Source: Bacteroidales bacterium | GTDB lineage: Bacteria; Bacteroidota; Bacteroidia; Bacteroidales; UBA932 | Length of the DNA: 64,000 nt | Assembly (NCBI GenBank): GCA_017630155.1 | Contig: JAGBVU010000003.1 | Coordinates: 48,258-112,257, forward strand | Reading direction: 5' to 3' | Shown: piece after piece, positions 9,541 through 18,184 of the stretch | How the letters are laid out: every line of letters starts with the position of its first letter | How positions within the stretch are numbered: the first letter of the stretch is position 1 | Program-made: the position numbers and the translations under genes | Notes under the pieces: generated by a model | Seen by the model: the letters and a program-made list of their open reading frames with translations, nothing else | The model's database searches: none | Told to the model about the DNA's origin: nothing

Positions 9541-11007
9541 CTATTGTTGCTGTTCGTTAAAAAATTCCCTTATCACCTCTTTGTCGTCAAAGTGGTGTTT
9601 TACCCCTTTTATTATCTGGTAATCCTCGTGCCCTTTTCCGGCTACAAGCACTATTGAGCCTACATTTGCTGTCATAAGGGCTGTGCGGATTCCCTCTTTT
9701 CTGTCGGTGATGCATAGGGATTTGCCCCTCCCTGCTGCGGTAAGCCCCCCCTTTATCTCTCTGATGATGCCATCGGGGTCTTCCGATCTGGGGTTGTCTG
9801 AGGTGATGACAATCCTATCGGCATATTTCTCTGCAATCTCTCCCATTTCTGGACGTTTTGTGGCATCTCTGTCACCTCCGCAGCCGAATACACATACCAG
9901 AGGGTTGCCTGCAGCAATATCTTTAAGTGTCTTGAGGACATTCTCAAGTGCGTCTGGTGTGTGGGCGTAATCCACCACTGCGGTGATCTCCCTCGGCCCC
10001 TTGATATATTCAAGTCTTCCAGAGACTGAGCTCAGCCCACTGATGTGTGTAAGGACCTCTTCCTTTTTCGCCCCCAGTAGGATTGCGGCACCATATACTG
10101 CTATAAGGTTGTGTGCATTGTGGGTCCCGATGAATCTGGTCCAAACATCCTGTCCATCCATGTTCAGGAGAGATCCCTCAATGCTCTTCTCCATGATCTT
10201 CACCTTGAAATCTGCTGCGTCTCGGAGTGAGTATGTACGGATGTCTGCTTTTGTGTTCTGTACCATCACTTTACCATTTTTGTCATCGGTGTTGACAAGG
10301 GCAAAGGCATCTTTAGGAAGTGTGTCGAAGAGTTTCTTCTTGCATCTGAGATACTCTGCAAAGGTATGATGGTAGTCAAGATGGTCGTGTGTGAGATTGG
10401 TGAATATGGCTCCACGGAATTTGAGTCCGGCGACCCTCTCCTGGTCAAGTGCATGTGAACTAACCTCCATAAAGCAGTATTCGCACCCTCTGTCGGCCAT
10501 TTGGGCGAGAAGTGAATTGATAGATATGGGGTCAGATGTGGTGTTTACAGTGGGGTAAACATCGTTCTCTATGTAGTTTGCAATTGTGGAGAGTAGTCCG
10601 CAGCCGTAGCCAAGCGATGTGAAAAGCTGGTAGAGGAGGGTGGCGATTGTGGTCTTGCCGTTTGTGCCTGTTACACCCACAAGGTTGATTTTGCTGCTAG
10701 GATGTCCGTAGAAATTGTCTGCGATAATCGCAGCAGCCATTCTGGAGTTCTCTACCTTTATCGCTGTGATATCGCTGGCGGAGAGCTCCACGTCATATTC
10801 GGAGTCATCATAGACAACAGCGCAGGCGCCTGATCCGATAGCTTTGGATATATATTTGTGACCATCATTGTCTATCCCCCTGATAGCTATGAACAGGCTC
10901 CCTTCAGAAACCTTCCTGGAGTCGATGCAAATGGAGGTGATAACGGTCTCCTTTTTGTTGAGGATACCTGTTACCTTTACGTTCTCTATGATTTGTCCTA
11001 AATTCAT
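9541..11007 (-). CDS. murE: UDP-MurNAc-tripeptide synthetase, meso-DAP type
   Basis: Adds the third amino acid of the peptidoglycan stem. 488 residues. ATP loop GVTGTNGKTT near residues 112-121, the TSDP segment near 156 and NLTHDHLDYH near 204. The substrate-selecting motif reads DNPRSEDP around residue 405; the DNPR form is the known signature of enzymes using meso-diaminopimelate rather than lysine. The peptidoglycan should therefore be DAP-type. Directly downstream of ftsI (4-bp gap). Confidence 0.97.
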   Translation of the reverse strand: MNLGQIIENVKVTGILNKKETVITSICIDSRKVSEGSLFIAIRGIDNDGHKYISKAIGSGACAVVYDDSEYDVELSASDITAIKVENSRMAAAIIADNFYGHPSSKINLVGVTGTNGKTTIATLLYQLFTSLGYGCGLLSTIANYIENDVYPTVNTTSDPISINSLLAQMADRGCEYCFMEVSSHALDQERVAGLKFRGAIFTNLTHDHLDYHHTFAEYLRCKKKLFDTLPKDAFALVNTDDKNGKVMVQNTKADIRTYSLRDAADFKVKIMEKSIEGSLLNMDGQDVWTRFIGTHNAHNLIAVYGAAILLGAKKEEVLTHISGLSSVSGRLEYIKGPREITAVVDYAHTPDALENVLKTLKDIAAGNPLVCVFGCGGDRDATKRPEMGEIAEKYADRIVITSDNPRSEDPDGIIREIKGGLTAAGRGKSLCITDRKEGIRTALMTANVGSIVLVAGKGHEDYQIIKGVKHHFDDKEVIREFFNEQQQ

Positions 11008-11011
11008 AATC

Positions 11012-13147
11012 CTATCTTGTCTCTTTTAATGTCAATTTGACCGGCGCCCCGAATTTTACAGTGTCTCCGGGTTGGGGGGTCATTTCACCGACCCGTCCTC
11101 TCCCTTCGAAGGTGACGTTGTACCCCTCGTTCTCCAGGATGTAGAGGGCATCCTTAAGTCCGAGCCCCCTTACATCAGGGACTAAACCGGATTCTATCTT
11201 CATCCTCTTGGCCTCTATCCTGTTGTCCTTGCTTGTTATGGTTATCCACCCCTCTTTTGGAATGTTCCCTGTCTCCCCCTTGAGTGGTAGGGCTTTGAGA
11301 GAGGTATTTACCTCTGAGGCGAGTCCACCTGCGATAACGGGGTGGTCGTGGGGTTTTACCCCTTTAGCCTTTACAGGTGCTTCCCATTCGGGATGGGTGG
11401 TGTATATGTGGTCCGATATCTGTTTGAAGATTGGGGTGGCCCATGTACCTCCGTAGAAGTTCTGTCTGGTTTTTGCAGAGTAGAGGACCACTATGCAGGA
11501 GTATTTGGGCTTGTCTGATGGGAAGAATCCTGCAAATGATGCCTGGTGTCTTCTGTATCCGTTTGCGTCCACATATCTGCCGTTGGTAGCAATCTGTGCT
11601 GTTCCTGTCTTGCCTGAGAACTCATATCTGGGATCGTTGTATCTCGATGCGGTTCCCTTCTCTACCACGTGCCTTAGGGCCTTTTTTACCTGAGTTACTG
11701 TATTCTTTGAGCATATTGCTCCGCTGATTACCTGGGGTTTGAATCCCTCTTTGATCACGCCATCCTGCTCGTAGCTCTCTATAAAATAGGGTTTCATCAT
11801 CTTACCGTCGTTTGCTATGGCATTGTAGAAGGTGAGTGTGTGAAGCGGAGTGATGAGCATACCATAACCTATTGCCATCATGGGGAGTGATACTTTGGAC
11901 CACATCTTTGTGTCGTTAGGGGTGTATATGGTGGAGTAACCTTCACCTTCCAGCTCGAGATTGAATTTCTCTCCGATCTTCATATTTGTGATTCTGGAGA
12001 CAAATGTCATCTCATCTTCCATACTCTGTCCGTAGTGCTCTACAGCCAGTTTTGCGAAGCATACATTCGATGATTTGCCGAAGGCCTCCTCCACTGTCAT
12101 CTTTCCATATCCACCTGTTCTGGTGTCTGAGAATCTCACTTTGTTGTAGAACCACTCTCCGTTTCCTCCGTCAGTAGGGGTGTTGAGGGTTATGTACCCA
12201 TCCTCAATAAGTGATACGAGTGTGGCGAGTTTGAGGGTTGAGCCAGGCTCTGTAGCTTCTCCGATGGCATAGTTGTAGCTCTCGTCAAACTTGCCGTTCC
12301 CCATCTTTTTCATATTCACAATAGCCCTCACCGCACCGGTAGACACCTCCATTACCACAGCTGTGCCACCTTCGAGCAGCTCACTTTTGGCAAGTTGCTC
12401 CCTCATAGCCTTCTCTGCTGCCTCCTGTATATCTATGTCAATGGTGGTGCGGATGTCGTATCCGTCCTGAGCTGGGATAACCTCTTCTCCTGCTACCCTG
12501 ATGTATTGTCCGCCAAGTTGGCGAATCATATATTGTTTTCCAGGTGTCCCCTCAAGTTTGTAGTTGAGGCTCTTCTCGATTCCAGCACCTTGGCCGTTGA
12601 CATTGATGTGTCCAATGGTGCGGGAAGCAAGACTTCCGAATGGGTGCTCTCTGTTGTTTTTTTGTTCCAGTACGAGCCCACCCCTGAATTTGCCGTACTT
12701 CAGGATAGGGAACTCTTTGACCTCTTTCATCTCCAGGTAAGAGATTCTCCTGTTTCCTACGAAGATGTGCCTGTCATTGGTCTTTCTTGCTGTGTTGAGC
12801 TGCTTTTTGTATTCTTTGGCCGATTTGTTTTTGAATAGTTTTGCCAAAGAAGATGCCAGACCGTCGATCTCCTGGTCCCAAATGGTGTCGTGGGCGGCAG
12901 TGCAGTCCATGCATAAGCGGTATGACTGGGTGGAGATGGCCAGAGGTCTCCCATCTGTAGCGAGAATGCTCCCCCTTTTTGCCTCCAGTTTTACTGAGTG
13001 ATAGAGGTCATCTGGCGATATTGCATCCTTGTCAAGATATTGGACCTGGACAATACGGAAGACCACCACGAGGGCAATGATGAGCGCCACGTAGTGAATT
13101 CTCATAAATTTTGAGACAATCTTCTGTATCTTATCCTTGTCTGTCAT
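11012..13147 (-). CDS. ftsI: Septal transpeptidase FtsI (PBP3 type) with PASTA domain
   Basis: Class B penicillin-binding protein that cross-links septal peptidoglycan. 711 residues. One N-terminal membrane segment (about 17-38), dimerisation domain, then transpeptidase motifs SxxK in EPGSTLKLA (about residue 302), SxN in GKSSNVCF and KTG in FSGKTGTAQ near residue 520. After about residue 650 comes a single PASTA-like domain (VPDVRGLGLKDALYILE...). A C-terminal PASTA on FtsI is common in Bacteroidota. Its start abuts the end of the FtsL-like gene. Confidence 0.96.
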   Translation of the reverse strand: MTDKDKIQKIVSKFMRIHYVALIIALVVVFRIVQVQYLDKDAISPDDLYHSVKLEAKRGSILATDGRPLAISTQSYRLCMDCTAAHDTIWDQEIDGLASSLAKLFKNKSAKEYKKQLNTARKTNDRHIFVGNRRISYLEMKEVKEFPILKYGKFRGGLVLEQKNNREHPFGSLASRTIGHINVNGQGAGIEKSLNYKLEGTPGKQYMIRQLGGQYIRVAGEEVIPAQDGYDIRTTIDIDIQEAAEKAMREQLAKSELLEGGTAVVMEVSTGAVRAIVNMKKMGNGKFDESYNYAIGEATEPGSTLKLATLVSLIEDGYITLNTPTDGGNGEWFYNKVRFSDTRTGGYGKMTVEEAFGKSSNVCFAKLAVEHYGQSMEDEMTFVSRITNMKIGEKFNLELEGEGYSTIYTPNDTKMWSKVSLPMMAIGYGMLITPLHTLTFYNAIANDGKMMKPYFIESYEQDGVIKEGFKPQVISGAICSKNTVTQVKKALRHVVEKGTASRYNDPRYEFSGKTGTAQIATNGRYVDANGYRRHQASFAGFFPSDKPKYSCIVVLYSAKTRQNFYGGTWATPIFKQISDHIYTTHPEWEAPVKAKGVKPHDHPVIAGGLASEVNTSLKALPLKGETGNIPKEGWITITSKDNRIEAKRMKIESGLVPDVRGLGLKDALYILENEGYNVTFEGRGRVGEMTPQPGDTVKFGAPVKLTLKETR

Positions 13148-13471
13148 CTACTCTTGAGATATTATTACCGGTGGGTATTGTGGGGGTATCAATCTGGAGT
13201 TATTCTCTTTCAGTTTTTCCTCCACTGCCCCCCTTTTGCTTAGCTGGAGGAAAAGTGTGGTCTTGTTTGAGTATTCGTCCCTGAGGTCTTTCAGGATCTC
13301 TTCGTTCTTTACTTCTGTCAACATTGTCTCCCTTATCTCGAAGCGGAATGTGACATAGAGCAAGACCAATACAAAAACATACAGGACAAATTTCCAGTGT
13401 TTAATGAGGCCTCCGCCTCTCACCAAAATCTGTCCTCCAAGTATGTTTCCTATGAGGGATCCTCTAGCCAT
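13148..13471 (-). CDS. FtsL-like divisome protein
   Basis: 107 residues with one membrane helix at about 27-44 (KFVLYVFVLVLLYVTF), followed by a periplasmic stretch with heptad spacing suitable for a coiled coil. This is the topology of FtsL, which scaffolds FtsQ, FtsI and FtsW. Sequence identity cannot be judged by eye; the call rests on size, topology and the invariant slot between rsmH and ftsI. It overlaps the rsmH end by 8 bp and abuts ftsI. Confidence 0.8.
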   Translation of the reverse strand: MARGSLIGNILGGQILVRGGGLIKHWKFVLYVFVLVLLYVTFRFEIRETMLTEVKNEEILKDLRDEYSNKTTLFLQLSKRGAVEEKLKENNSRLIPPQYPPVIISQE

Positions 13472-14372
13472 CAGTTTTCTCTCCTATCCTTAATTTTGCA
13501 CTTCTTGCTCTGGTATTCTGGGCTATCTCCAGGTCGGAAGGGAGTATAGGTTTTTTATTGACACCCCTTATTGTGGAGAGTCTCCTTCCAAAGATGTCCT
13601 TCTCTTCGTTGCCGTCAACAGAGCCTGTCTTTATAAAGTTTTTCACCATCCTGTCCTCCAGGGAGTGGTAGGTGATTATCGATAATCTTCCCCCGGGTTT
13701 GAGAGATCTTCCGGCACCTTTAAGGAAGTGCTGGAGGCTCTCCATCTCCCCATTGACCTCTATTCTTAGTGCCTGGTATATCTTGGCCAGGAACTTGTGC
13801 TCTGCAACAGGGGGGAGCACTTTTTTTATCGCCTCAGCAAGTTCACCTGTGGTGCTGATGGGGGCATTGCGCCTGGCGTTGCAGATGAGGTTTGCCACCT
13901 TTCTGCTGTTGTCCACCTCTCCGTAGAGTTTTAGGAGCTTCGCAATCTCCTCCTCCTCATATCCGTTGATTATTGACCTGGCATCCCTTTTGGCCTGGGT
14001 GTTCATCCTCATATCCAGTGGGGCATCGAACCTGAAAGAGAAACCTCTCTCAGAGGTGTCGAACTGGTGTGATGATACACCGAGATCTGCAAGTATTCCG
14101 TCTACGCCTTCGAAGCCGTAGTACTGGACGAAGTGGTGAACGTAGCGGAAGTTGTTGTGTACCACTATTACCCTTTCATCCTGAGGTGCATTTGCCAATG
14201 CGTCACTATCTTGGTCAAAGACTATCAGTCTCCCTTTGGGGCCGAGGTGGGATAGTATCTCCCTTGTGTGACCTCCCCCTCCGAGGGTGGCGTCCACATA
14301 TACCCCTGACTCTTTGATGTCGAGCCCGGATACACTCTCGTGCAGTAAAACCGGTGTGTGGTAGGTAGACAT
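13464..14372 (-). CDS. rsmH: 16S rRNA (cytosine-1402-N4) methyltransferase RsmH
   Basis: SAM-dependent methyltransferase acting on C1402 of 16S rRNA in the decoding centre. 302 residues. The SAM-binding glycine motif appears as DATLGGGGHTREIL (27-40); the DGILADLGVSSHQFD segment near residue 90 and RGFSFRFDAPLDMRM near 108 are diagnostic, as is ITYHSLEDRMVK near 232. Its ATG shares a base with the mraZ stop (TAATG arrangement), implying coupled translation. Confidence 0.97.
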   Translation of the reverse strand: MSTYHTPVLLHESVSGLDIKESGVYVDATLGGGGHTREILSHLGPKGRLIVFDQDSDALANAPQDERVIVVHNNFRYVHHFVQYYGFEGVDGILADLGVSSHQFDTSERGFSFRFDAPLDMRMNTQAKRDARSIINGYEEEEIAKLLKLYGEVDNSRKVANLICNARRNAPISTTGELAEAIKKVLPPVAEHKFLAKIYQALRIEVNGEMESLQHFLKGAGRSLKPGGRLSIITYHSLEDRMVKNFIKTGSVDGNEEKDIFGRRLSTIRGVNKKPILPSDLEIAQNTRARSAKLRIGEKTDG

Positions 14373-14815
14373 TATCCTAAAATCTTTTGTGCCAATGCTG
14401 AAATATCACTATCCGCCATCTTGCTGGATTCGAACAACTCTTTGGCCCAAAGCTCTATTTTGTGGTCATTTCCGAAGAAGATGACCTCCTTGTCTACATT
14501 GATCCTATCCAATAGATATTTGGGGATGGTAATCCTTCCGAGTTTTCCATCTGGTTCGATGAGGGCCCTATTGTCCATATAGGCTCTCCAAAATCTGCTG
14601 TGCTCCGGATTGAAGAAGTTCAGTCTAGATTTTATCTCTTCGGATTGGCGCTCCCACTCTGTGTAGGTGTAGATCGAAAGGCACGATGAAAAGAGGTCCT
14701 GCTTCACTACAAAACGGAGCTCTTCATCACCCATAAGTGACTTGAAGGCAGAGGGAAAGACCAGTCTTCCCTTGTCGTCAACCTTTGCTTTGTATTCACC
14801 TATGAATTTTACCAT
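14372..14815 (-). CDS. mraZ: MraZ transcriptional regulator
   Basis: First gene of the division cluster. MraZ is an AbrB-fold DNA-binding protein that in studied bacteria represses its own dcw promoter. 147 residues with two swapped-hairpin repeats, DDKGRLVFPSAFK near residues 13-25 and DGKLGRITIPKYLL near 88-101, each carrying the family GR core. I see no obvious run of the TGGG direct repeats used as MraZ operators elsewhere in the upstream gap, so autoregulation here is not demonstrated. Confidence 0.95.
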   Translation of the reverse strand: MVKFIGEYKAKVDDKGRLVFPSAFKSLMGDEELRFVVKQDLFSSCLSIYTYTEWERQSEEIKSRLNFFNPEHSRFWRAYMDNRALIEPDGKLGRITIPKYLLDRINVDKEVIFFGNDHKIELWAKELFESSKMADSDISALAQKILG

Positions 14816-14849
14816 AATTTCACTTGCCTTTTTACCTATTTAGTGATTG

Positions 14850-14857
14850 CAAATATA
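14850..14857 (-). promoter_or_regulatory. Candidate -7 promoter box for the mraZ/dcw operon
   Basis: Minus-strand TATATTTG matches the Bacteroidota -7 consensus TAnnTTTG exactly, 34 bases before the mraZ start. A TTTG that could serve as the -33 element lies at 14881-14884 with a 23-base spacer, slightly long. This is the only plausible promoter seen for the 13-gene unit. Confidence 0.55.
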
Positions 14858-14934
14858 GATATTAATTTTCCATTTCTTTCCAAATCTTTACAAAGTTTTC
14901 CACAATTTATTATCAAATTGTCAAAAAATTGGAT

Positions 14935-14942
14935 TACTTTCG
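14935..14942 (+). promoter_or_regulatory. Candidate -7 promoter box for the M23 peptidase gene
   Basis: TACTTTCG, one mismatch to TAnnTTTG, 25 bases before the ATG at 14968. No clear -33 element at the usual distance. The 152-base gap between mraZ and this gene is otherwise AT-rich and holds no further structure that I can see. Confidence 0.4.
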
Positions 14943-14967
14943 TGACTGAATAAATTGCCCTACCGAT

Positions 14968-16314
14968 ATGCAGATTTTTACAGATGAATTCAAGGAGCAT
15001 GTACGCTCTATATTTTTGAATAAAAACCTATTGAAATGGTCAGCAATAGTCGCTTGTGTGGCTGTGGCGGTGACATTGTTCTTTACACTTGTGCCGCTCG
15101 ATGTGGAGAGGGAGAAGGGGACACCAGAGACATTGAAAGGGGGAGAGGTGTCCGATACCACCATCTATGAGTACGGTATCCCTATTGCTCTGTACGATGT
15201 GGAGGAGCACAAGGTGGGGAAAGGTGAATTTTTCTCTACTATTCTAGATAAGAATGGGGTTCCTGCTAAGGTGGTTTATGAGTTGACGCAGAAGTGCAAA
15301 GGGATATTTGATGTAAGGCAGATCAGGGTAGGGAATGAGTATCACACCTATACAAGCAAGGATTCTCTTGGTCGTCTGGATTATCTGGTATATGAGAGGG
15401 ACGGTCACTCTTTTGTGGTTTTCGGGTTGAAGGATTCACTTACGGTGAATATTCACGAGAAGGAGATTGAGACTTCTCTTCACTATGCGGAGGTGACCAT
15501 CAATACATCCCTCTGGGTCGATCTTCAGAAGGCGGGTGTTACCCCTCTTCTAGCTTTGAGCCTCTCTGATATCTATGCCTGGAGTATAGACTTCTTCGGT
15601 CTTCAGAAGGGAGATTCGTTCAAAGCCCTATATGAAGTTATGAGCTACAAGGGGGATGTTCTGGATATCGGCAATGTCAAGTATGCGGAGTTTACCCATG
15701 CCGGCAAGAGCTATGAGTCATATCATTATGTGCTTGACGGTCAAGGTAATGAGTATTGGAATGAGAAGGGTGAGAGTATGCGTAAGGCTTTCCTTAAAGC
15801 TCCTCTCAATTACAAAAGGATAAGTTCCGGATTTACATACAACAGGCGTCACCCCATCACCCGTAAAGTCCAACCCCATACAGGTATTGACTATGCTGCC
15901 CCTACTGGTACCCCAGTGGTGAGTATCGGTGATGGTGTAGTGGTTGAAAAAGGGTACAAAGGGGCTGGCGGACATACCGTAAAGATCAAACACAATTCTG
16001 TATATACTTCGGCGTATCTCCACTTGTCCAAATATGGAAAAGGTATTGCTGTGGGTACACGTGTCAAACAGGGTCAGGTAATTGGCTATGTAGGTAGTAC
16101 AGGGCGCTCAACAGGTCCTCACCTTGATTTCCGTGTATGGAAGAATGGGACCCCAATCAACCCTCTTACTATGAAGATGCCACCTGCTGTTCCTGTTCCA
16201 AAGGATAAGATGGGGGACTTTGAGGCGGCCAAAGAGGATGCGCACCGTGCCGTAATCCATTTTACCGCAATGGAGTTTTTCAATAAGTCGGTGAAGGTGC
16301 TGGTCGAGGAGTAA
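14968..16314 (+). CDS. M23 family metallopeptidase (membrane-anchored)
   Basis: Predicted cell-wall endopeptidase. 448 residues: short cytoplasmic N-terminus, membrane segment at about 24-43, a periplasmic region resembling the Csd3/OapA-type substrate-occluding domains (about 85-270), then an M23 domain near 295-390. Zinc-site residues: HTGID (HxxxD) near 307-311, and AYLHLSKYG. The last motif reads GPHLDFRV, so the usual zinc-ligand histidine of HxH is Asp; this HxD form occurs in other Bacteroidota M23 proteins as I recall. Ends exactly where the convergent methyltransferase ends, with no terminator between. Confidence 0.88.
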   Translation: MQIFTDEFKEHVRSIFLNKNLLKWSAIVACVAVAVTLFFTLVPLDVEREKGTPETLKGGEVSDTTIYEYGIPIALYDVEEHKVGKGEFFSTILDKNGVPAKVVYELTQKCKGIFDVRQIRVGNEYHTYTSKDSLGRLDYLVYERDGHSFVVFGLKDSLTVNIHEKEIETSLHYAEVTINTSLWVDLQKAGVTPLLALSLSDIYAWSIDFFGLQKGDSFKALYEVMSYKGDVLDIGNVKYAEFTHAGKSYESYHYVLDGQGNEYWNEKGESMRKAFLKAPLNYKRISSGFTYNRRHPITRKVQPHTGIDYAAPTGTPVVSIGDGVVVEKGYKGAGGHTVKIKHNSVYTSAYLHLSKYGKGIAVGTRVKQGQVIGYVGSTGRSTGPHLDFRVWKNGTPINPLTMKMPPAVPVPKDKMGDFEAAKEDAHRAVIHFTAMEFFNKSVKVLVEE

Positions 16315-16935
16315 TTACAGTTTGTAGATGACATTGATGCCATCGCGGATGGGGAGGATGGTGTTCTCCACGCGGGGGTCTGCTGCGACCATTTTGTTGA
16401 ATGCTATGATGGACTGGGTCTGTGCATCTTTTGGTGGGTTGTCAAGGAGGACTTTTCCACTCCACAGGACATTGTCTGCCAATATGTAGCCTCCAGGGCG
16501 GATCTTGTCAAAGACCAGATCGTAATATTCTTTGTATTCCCTTTTGTTGGCATCGATGTAGACGATATCATAGATCTTGTCGAGGGTGGGTATTATCTTT
16601 TTGGCGTCTCCTATGTGCAGGTGTGCGATGTCTTCCCGTCCGGCTACATCGATGAGTCCGGCCCTTCTGAAGCCCCCTCTGATGATATCCTCCAACTCAT
16701 CGTAAACCTCGATGGTGTCGATGCTTCCCCCCTCCTGGAGTCCTCTTGATAGGCATATGGTGGAGTAGCCGGTAAATGCCCCCAGTTCGAGGATATGCAA
16801 AGGTTTGACCATAAGTGAGAATGCCTGAAGCAGGCAACCCTGGTCTCCGTTTGATAGCATACGAGCCTGTTTGGTGCAGAGATGTGTCTGCCTCTCTACC
16901 CATTCCAATGCGCTGTTAAGAACCTTTGCGTCCAT
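16315..16935 (-). CDS. SAM-dependent O-methyltransferase (class I, catechol-OMT-like)
   Basis: 206 residues of the O-methyltransferase family 3 type. SAM-binding motif LELGAFTGYSTICLS near residues 52-66, acidic residue at the end of the second strand in DTIEVYDEL (about 79-87), HIGDAKKIIP near 107, metal-ligand region DIVYIDANKREYKEYYD near 123-139 and LADNVLWSGKV near 152. Substrate unknown; the family methylates catechol-like or other small hydroxyls with a divalent metal. Last gene of a three-gene minus-strand unit, five bases after the M16 peptidase. Confidence 0.88.
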   Translation of the reverse strand: MDAKVLNSALEWVERQTHLCTKQARMLSNGDQGCLLQAFSLMVKPLHILELGAFTGYSTICLSRGLQEGGSIDTIEVYDELEDIIRGGFRRAGLIDVAGREDIAHLHIGDAKKIIPTLDKIYDIVYIDANKREYKEYYDLVFDKIRPGGYILADNVLWSGKVLLDNPPKDAQTQSIIAFNKMVAADPRVENTILPIRDGINVIYKL

Positions 16936-16940
16936 ATTGG

Positions 16941-18179
16941 TTACATGTATGTGAGTTTACAAATCTTTTCCGGGGCGAAGATATCTGCTGCCACCTCCAT
17001 GACATCGGAGGCTGTAACCTCCTCTATCATCTGTCTCATTCTGGCGGTTCCGATTACCTCCCTGAATACCAGGAGACTTTTTCCCATAGAGAGGCATTGG
17101 GCTTCGCTGTTGTCAGAAGAGATGGCGAGCTGTCCGAGGAGTTGCTTTTTGGCTGCTTTAAGGGTCCTGTCACTCATCGGGGCAACTCTGAATTTTTCAA
17201 GCTCACCCTCTATCAGCCTTACACATTTTTCATAGTTTTGTCTGTCACATCCGAAGTAGATGGTGACAATTCCGGTGTCAGAGTACTGGCCGTAGGCGGC
17301 ATCGACGTTGTAGACAAGTCCGTTCTTCTCGCGCAGAATGGTGTTGAGCCGCGAGTTGGCTGCCGGGCCTCCAAGGATATTGACAAGGAGGATAAGGGCC
17401 ATCCTCTTCTTCTCGTAGTATGGGTATGCCTGTGCTCCGATGATACAGTGTGTCTGGTGTCCTTTGCGGTTGACCACTTTGTTGAATGTTTTGACCTGTG
17501 GCATCCGTGGTGGGATAGTGAGCCCTTCGGATATTTTGCCATCGCCCTCCATAGCTGATGGGGCATATTTTTTCAGTGCTTTGAGCAAAAGTTCGCGTAC
17601 TTTCTCTTCGGGGGCATCTGCTACGACAGTAAATGCCATATTGCTGAGTGTGAAGTGGGTACGTGTGTGCTCATAGAGCTCTTTCACGCCGATTTTTTTG
17701 AGCGTTTTGGTCTTGCCCAGGACAGGCATCGAGAGATTGGTCCCTTCGAAGAGGAGCTCCTCGAAATCGTCAAAGATCTGGTCGGCAGGGGAGTCTTTGT
17801 AGGTGATGATCTCATCGAGGACCACCGTTTTCTCCTTTTCGAGCTCTTTCTCCTGGAATTTGGGGCAGAAGGCGAGCTCCACGAGCAATCCTATTGCCCT
17901 GGCAATATCCTCCTTGAGGACAGTGGAGTGGATGACAATCTCCTCTTTGGTGGTAAAGGCGTTGAGCTCTCCCCCAAGTTTTTCTATGTATGAATTGATG
18001 CAGGAGGCAGATTTGTATTCTGTCCCCTTGAATATCATATGCTCTGTAAGATGGGCGATCCCTCCGAATCTCTGGTCCTCGCGACGTGTGCCGGAGCGGA
18101 TAGAGAGTGCACAATATGCAACCGGTGAACTGCTCTTTTTGAAAAGGAACTGAAGCCCTTTGAAGTCAAACTCTTTCAT
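16941..18179 (-). CDS. M16 family zinc peptidase (pitrilysin/insulinase type)
   Basis: 412 residues, a single-chain M16 subunit. The inverted zinc motif HxxEH is present as HLTEHMIFKGT near residues 44-54, with the third ligand glutamate expected in ELNAFTTKEEIV about 70-81. The C-terminal half has the RLNTILREKNGLVY stretch conserved in active M16B subunits. No signal peptide, so cytoplasmic. Middle gene of a unit with an unknown secreted protein and an O-methyltransferase, 5-bp spacings on each side. Confidence 0.92.
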   Translation of the reverse strand: MKEFDFKGLQFLFKKSSSPVAYCALSIRSGTRREDQRFGGIAHLTEHMIFKGTEYKSASCINSYIEKLGGELNAFTTKEEIVIHSTVLKEDIARAIGLLVELAFCPKFQEKELEKEKTVVLDEIITYKDSPADQIFDDFEELLFEGTNLSMPVLGKTKTLKKIGVKELYEHTRTHFTLSNMAFTVVADAPEEKVRELLLKALKKYAPSAMEGDGKISEGLTIPPRMPQVKTFNKVVNRKGHQTHCIIGAQAYPYYEKKRMALILLVNILGGPAANSRLNTILREKNGLVYNVDAAYGQYSDTGIVTIYFGCDRQNYEKCVRLIEGELEKFRVAPMSDRTLKAAKKQLLGQLAISSDNSEAQCLSMGKSLLVFREVIGTARMRQMIEEVTASDVMEVAADIFAPEKICKLTYM

Positions 18180-18184
18180 CCCTA

